Below are positions 61,385-64,000 of a stretch of 64,000 bases of DNA, piece by piece. Source of the stretch: UBA668 sp041394605 (lineage in GTDB: Bacteria; Actinomycetota; Acidimicrobiia; Acidimicrobiales; Ilumatobacteraceae); NCBI GenBank assembly GCA_041394605.1, contig JAWKHX010000004.1, forward strand, positions 372,001-436,000. The letters are read 5' to 3'. The notes beneath the pieces were generated by a model, which saw only the letters and a list, made by a program, of their open reading frames with translations, had not been told where the DNA came from and did not search any database. How positions within the stretch are numbered: position 1 is the first letter of the stretch; each line of letters starts with the position of its first letter. The position numbers and the translations under genes are program-made.

Positions 61385-62301
61385 ATGACCCACCAACACC
61401 GCCCAACCTTCTCCGTCGTCATCGCAAGCGTTGGTCGGCCTGCGCTGCTCACACTGCAGGTCACGTCGCTGCGGATCCTGCTCGGTCGACGGCCGGGGTG
61501 GGAGGTTGTTGTGGTCGCTGACACCGTCATTCCCGACATCCCAGGGCTTGACGAGCTGGCACTCCAATGGGTCGTCTCCGAGCCCCTGCCGGCAAACGAT
61601 CTTCGCAACGCCGGAGCTCGGCTGTGCTCGGGCGACTACCTCATCTTCCTCGACGATGATGATTTCATCTACGCGAACTGGGCTCCGACGTTTGAGTCGC
61701 TCAATGACGGGTCCGACCTGCTCTCGGTTTCTGCCGATGCCGTCCACGAACGGGTGCTGAAGGGGGACGTGACCGCAGATCGCACTACGCGCGCTCGGCA
61801 TCCGAGGCACACAGCGAGCCGGTTCGGAGTTGAAGGTTCCTCGCAACTTGGTGGGACGTTCGCCGTCCGGAGAACCCTGTACGAGGAATTGGCGGTTACC
61901 GAGCTGGGTTGAGGAGCTTGCAGCACACGGACTTCTTCCTTCGATTGATGAGCGCCAACCCATCGCTCTCAGCGAGTTGGACCGACCGCGATGCATCGCG
62001 ATCGGTGAACGGCGCGAGTCGCTGAAGCGAGACCGTGATCTGGCAGAGCGCCGGGTCGAGAGCGCCGACCTCCTGCTTCGAGAGGCACGGACTGCTCCAA
62101 GGTCGCAGCGCCGACGTCGCCTCGTTCCTCGACGCCTCAGCGTTCTATGCACACGTGGCGGGCCGGCGGCGAGATGAATGGCGGTTCTCGCGCCGAGCCT
62201 TCGTCCGGCGACCAACTCTCAAGCGGGCGCTGAGGCTCCTACGGATTCTTACTCCGGTGCCAAGACCGAATGCTCCAGACTCGTCGCCACCGGCGATCAA
62301 T
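61385..62301 (+). pseudogene. GT2 family glycosyltransferase broken by at least two frameshifts
   Basis: The first frame (ATG 61385 to 61912, 175 aa) encodes a GT-A domain: FSVVIASVGRPALLTLQVTSL, LPANDLRNAGARLCSGDYLIFLDDDDF (metal-binding DDD) and GTFAVRRTLYEEL. After the stop, plausible continuation appears in other frames: VEELAAHGLLPSIDERQPI and RVESADLLLRE, then HGLLQGRSADVASFLDASAF and RRAFVRRPTLKRALRLL. Steps near 61890-61910 and 62083-62088 would reconnect them. Either assembly errors or true decay is possible. The right boundary is uncertain because the last frame runs on into the next GT2 gene. Confidence 0.65.
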
Positions 62302-62313
62302 CGAGTTGGCCAA

Positions 62314-62898
62314 ATGCGCACTGCGACGACGTCTGTGGTCATTACAGCCCGTCGGGGTGACGAGGTGACGCTTGCAGAACTCTGTCGCACTCTTTCGCGG
62401 ACACCTGGCGTGGTCGAGCTTGTTGTGGTCGTCCACGGTGGCGCCCATGTACCCGCTCCCGATGTTGGGCCGGGAGTGGCTGTGACGGTCGTACGATCGC
62501 AGTCCAGCGACTCCTGGGCCGCCCGAGGCAGCGGCCTTCAACGTGTCCGGTCGAGTCGGGTCATCTTCTTTGACGAGGAAGACATCGTGATTCCAGCGGG
62601 ACTCGCGATGCTGCTGGAACTCGTGCAGATGAGCGACGACTCATCGGTCGTTGGGGGGGTACAGATCTTCGACTCGGGGGTTCATGCGCCCTGGTTCGAC
62701 CGCGCCACATCCAAAGATGGCAATACGGAACAACTGGCGGACGCCTGCGCAATGGCCTGGCCGACCGAACTGGCCCGATCGGCTCGAGTGTGGGAACGGG
62801 CCAGCGGGCCGGGCGAGATGCCCGGAGGAGCAGCGGGAGCACGCCTCGATCTCCAGGTGTCGGGGTTTCCGGTAGCTCGTCGTTCGGGGGCGACGTAG
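62314..62898 (+). CDS. second GT2-type glycosyltransferase, probably truncated
   Basis: A 194-aa frame from ATG 62314. TSVVITARRGDEVTLAELC, VVELVVVVHGG and SSRVIFFDEEDIVIPAGL are the beta strands and DxD-equivalent loop of a GT-A fold. Usual GT2 enzymes are 280-330 aa, so the C-terminal part is missing; it ends DLQVSGFPVARRSGAT. The frame is open upstream into the preceding broken GT2, so a double GT2 protein disrupted by indels is also possible. Codon bias is weaker than in the rest of the window. Confidence 0.6.
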   Translation: MRTATTSVVITARRGDEVTLAELCRTLSRTPGVVELVVVVHGGAHVPAPDVGPGVAVTVVRSQSSDSWAARGSGLQRVRSSRVIFFDEEDIVIPAGLAMLLELVQMSDDSSVVGGVQIFDSGVHAPWFDRATSKDGNTEQLADACAMAWPTELARSARVWERASGPGEMPGGAAGARLDLQVSGFPVARRSGAT

Positions 62899-63017
62899 GG
62901 CTTCCGCGCACGTCCTCGGCTTACTACCAGGACTTGGGCCGAGGACTGTCCCCCTGCCATCCAACTCCATCGCCCGGCTTTCGACCCGTCGTCTCGCCAG
63001 CGACTGCGGACGCTCGC

Positions 63018-64000
63018 CTAGACAGTGAATGAAGCTGCGGACCGTAGCTGTTGAGCCAACAGCTTGGTCTGGTTGTCGGAGTTGTGATGGGCGGCGACGA
63101 ACTCGCGGCCAGCGCTGCCGAGGCGTTGCCGCAGCGAGGATGAGTCGAGCAGCGCCTGCAGGTTCTCTGCCATCGCGCTGGTGTCCATCGGAGGTGAGAG
63201 CAGTCCCGTGATCCCATGGACGACGGCTTCCGGTACTCCTCCCGAGCTGGTCGCGACGACTGGCAGTCCCCTCGCCGAAGCCTCGAGCAACGAGCCGCCG
63301 AGTGCCTCTTCTGCTCCGTTGGCCAGGCGAACGTTGTGCTGGACGAACACGTCAGCTCTCGCCATGGCCTCGAACACCTGCGCCCTCGGAAGCTCCCCTC
63401 TGAAGTTCACCCTGCCCGCCACTCCGAGGTCCTCAGCCCTCGACTTCAGGTGCGAGCTCTGGCCCATCACCGATGATCTCAAGCGTGACGTCCGGGGTCG
63501 ATCGGGCCACGAGTGCAAACGCTTCAATGGTGTAGCTCAGGCCCTTCACCGGATGAAGTCGCGACACGGCGAGGATTGTCGGTGCGGCGCCCTCGCACAC
63601 GTTGCTGGCGAGCGATGCAGGCACATCCACGCCGAGGTAGTGGACCGACGTCTTCTCGGGAGGTGCTCCCAACGCCAGCGCTGTTCGAACGAGGAACTCG
63701 GACCCGCAGTTGACGTGGTGCGCGGTCTGCAGCACATCGCGAAGAGCCTTCTGGTAGGCCGCCGGTCGTGCCGCTGAGGTGGTGATGTCCGTTCCGGCGC
63801 AATGAACGATCAGGCGGCATGTCGAGGGGAGCCACCTGACAATCGGGATCGCCTCCGACGCGAACAAGGTGTAGATGACCCGGTAGTCGCGCAACCGCCT
63901 CCGGAGGCGGACTCCTTCCACAGGCCTCAGTTGCCCACGTCTGCCACTCAGAACGTTGAAGGCTCGGCCCAACGTGGAATCGACCGCTACCGCAACCCGA
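63018..64000 (-). CDS. GT4 family glycosyltransferase, frameshifted and cut by the window edge
   Basis: The 5' part, open to the edge (VAVDSTLGRAFNVLSGRRGQ), reads through FASEAIPIVRWLPS, HCAGTDITTSAARPAAYQKAL and ILAVSRLHPVKGLSYTIEAF to EIIGDGPEL, then hits a stop at 63433. The remainder, HLKSRAEDLGVAGRVNFRGEL to NVRLANGAEEALGGSLLEAS (E-x7-E) and the C-terminal helix, continues in another frame to TAG 63018. One extra base, or loss of two, near 63455-63465 explains it. The joined product is a standard GT4 donor domain. Confidence 0.78.

Noticed and set aside
61830..62177. Separate 115-aa gene between the GT2 frames
   Set aside because: Its sequence fits as the middle of the frameshifted GT2 protein rather than as an independent gene.

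Overview
The window is high-GC bacterial chromosome with dense, often 4-bp-overlapping genes, many GTG starts and an actinobacterial gene repertoire (Rv3032-like glucosyltransferase, MoxR/DUF58/SpoIIM/RDD locus, PASTA kinase, 'sunset' domain, DUF222-HNH protein). I infer Actinomycetota, possibly Acidimicrobiia, but no rRNA or other decisive marker is present. No tRNA, rRNA, CRISPR array, transposase or integrase was recognised.

Layout. 0-7.4 kb: alpha-glucan metabolism (glycogen phosphorylase, GT4 glucosyltransferase, branching enzyme) with azlCD attached. 7.5-10.2 kb: minus-strand run of methyltransferase, galT, SRPBCC protein and a small membrane protein. 10.2-17.4 kb: conserved membrane/AAA+ locus (membrane protein, DUF4129, DUF4350, MoxR, DUF58, SpoIIM, RDD), which I recall as matching M. 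tuberculosis Rv3689-Rv3695. 17.5-24.4 kb: cysteine desulfurase and mnmA (tRNA thiolation), a MetE-like protein, ligA. 24.4-25.1 kb: the only long gene-free stretch, holding two copies of an inverted-repeat element. 25.1-36.4 kb: PASTA (pseudo)kinase, SDR, MFS exporter, SCP2 protein, serA, pyrF, D-aminoacylase. 36.4-40.7 kb: ferredoxin, sunset protein, leuA with a recognisable Leu-codon attenuator, homospermidine synthase with a coupled 47-aa protein. 40.8-64 kb: cell-surface polysaccharide/glycan locus.

The surface-glycan locus contains, dispersed over about 10 kb, all four enzyme types of the bacillosamine initiation route: membrane NDP-sugar 4,6-dehydratase (PglF-like), DegT aminotransferase (PglE-like), PglD-like acetyltransferase and PglC-like phosphosugar transferase. 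With them are a Wzz/BY-kinase, a low-molecular-weight tyrosine phosphatase, a polymerase-like membrane protein, a polysaccharide deacetylase, a PqqD/RRE-type protein, a DUF4012 protein, several GT4/GT2 enzymes and a GT4-GNAT fusion. The right end (from about 59 kb) is less strictly GC-biased and contains broken glycosyltransferases.

Two patterns cross the window. First, many genes have a TAnnnT -10 hexamer 6-8 nt before the start codon, which implies leaderless transcripts; pyrF and the D-aminoacylase gene share a 24-bp divergent spacer with overlapping -10 hexamers. Second, at least seven single-step frameshifts interrupt otherwise intact genes (moxR, cysteine desulfurase, leuA twice, a GT2 twice, a GT4), mostly at short G/C runs. 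Sequencing or assembly error is the likeliest cause for the housekeeping genes; real decay is possible in the glycosyltransferase region.
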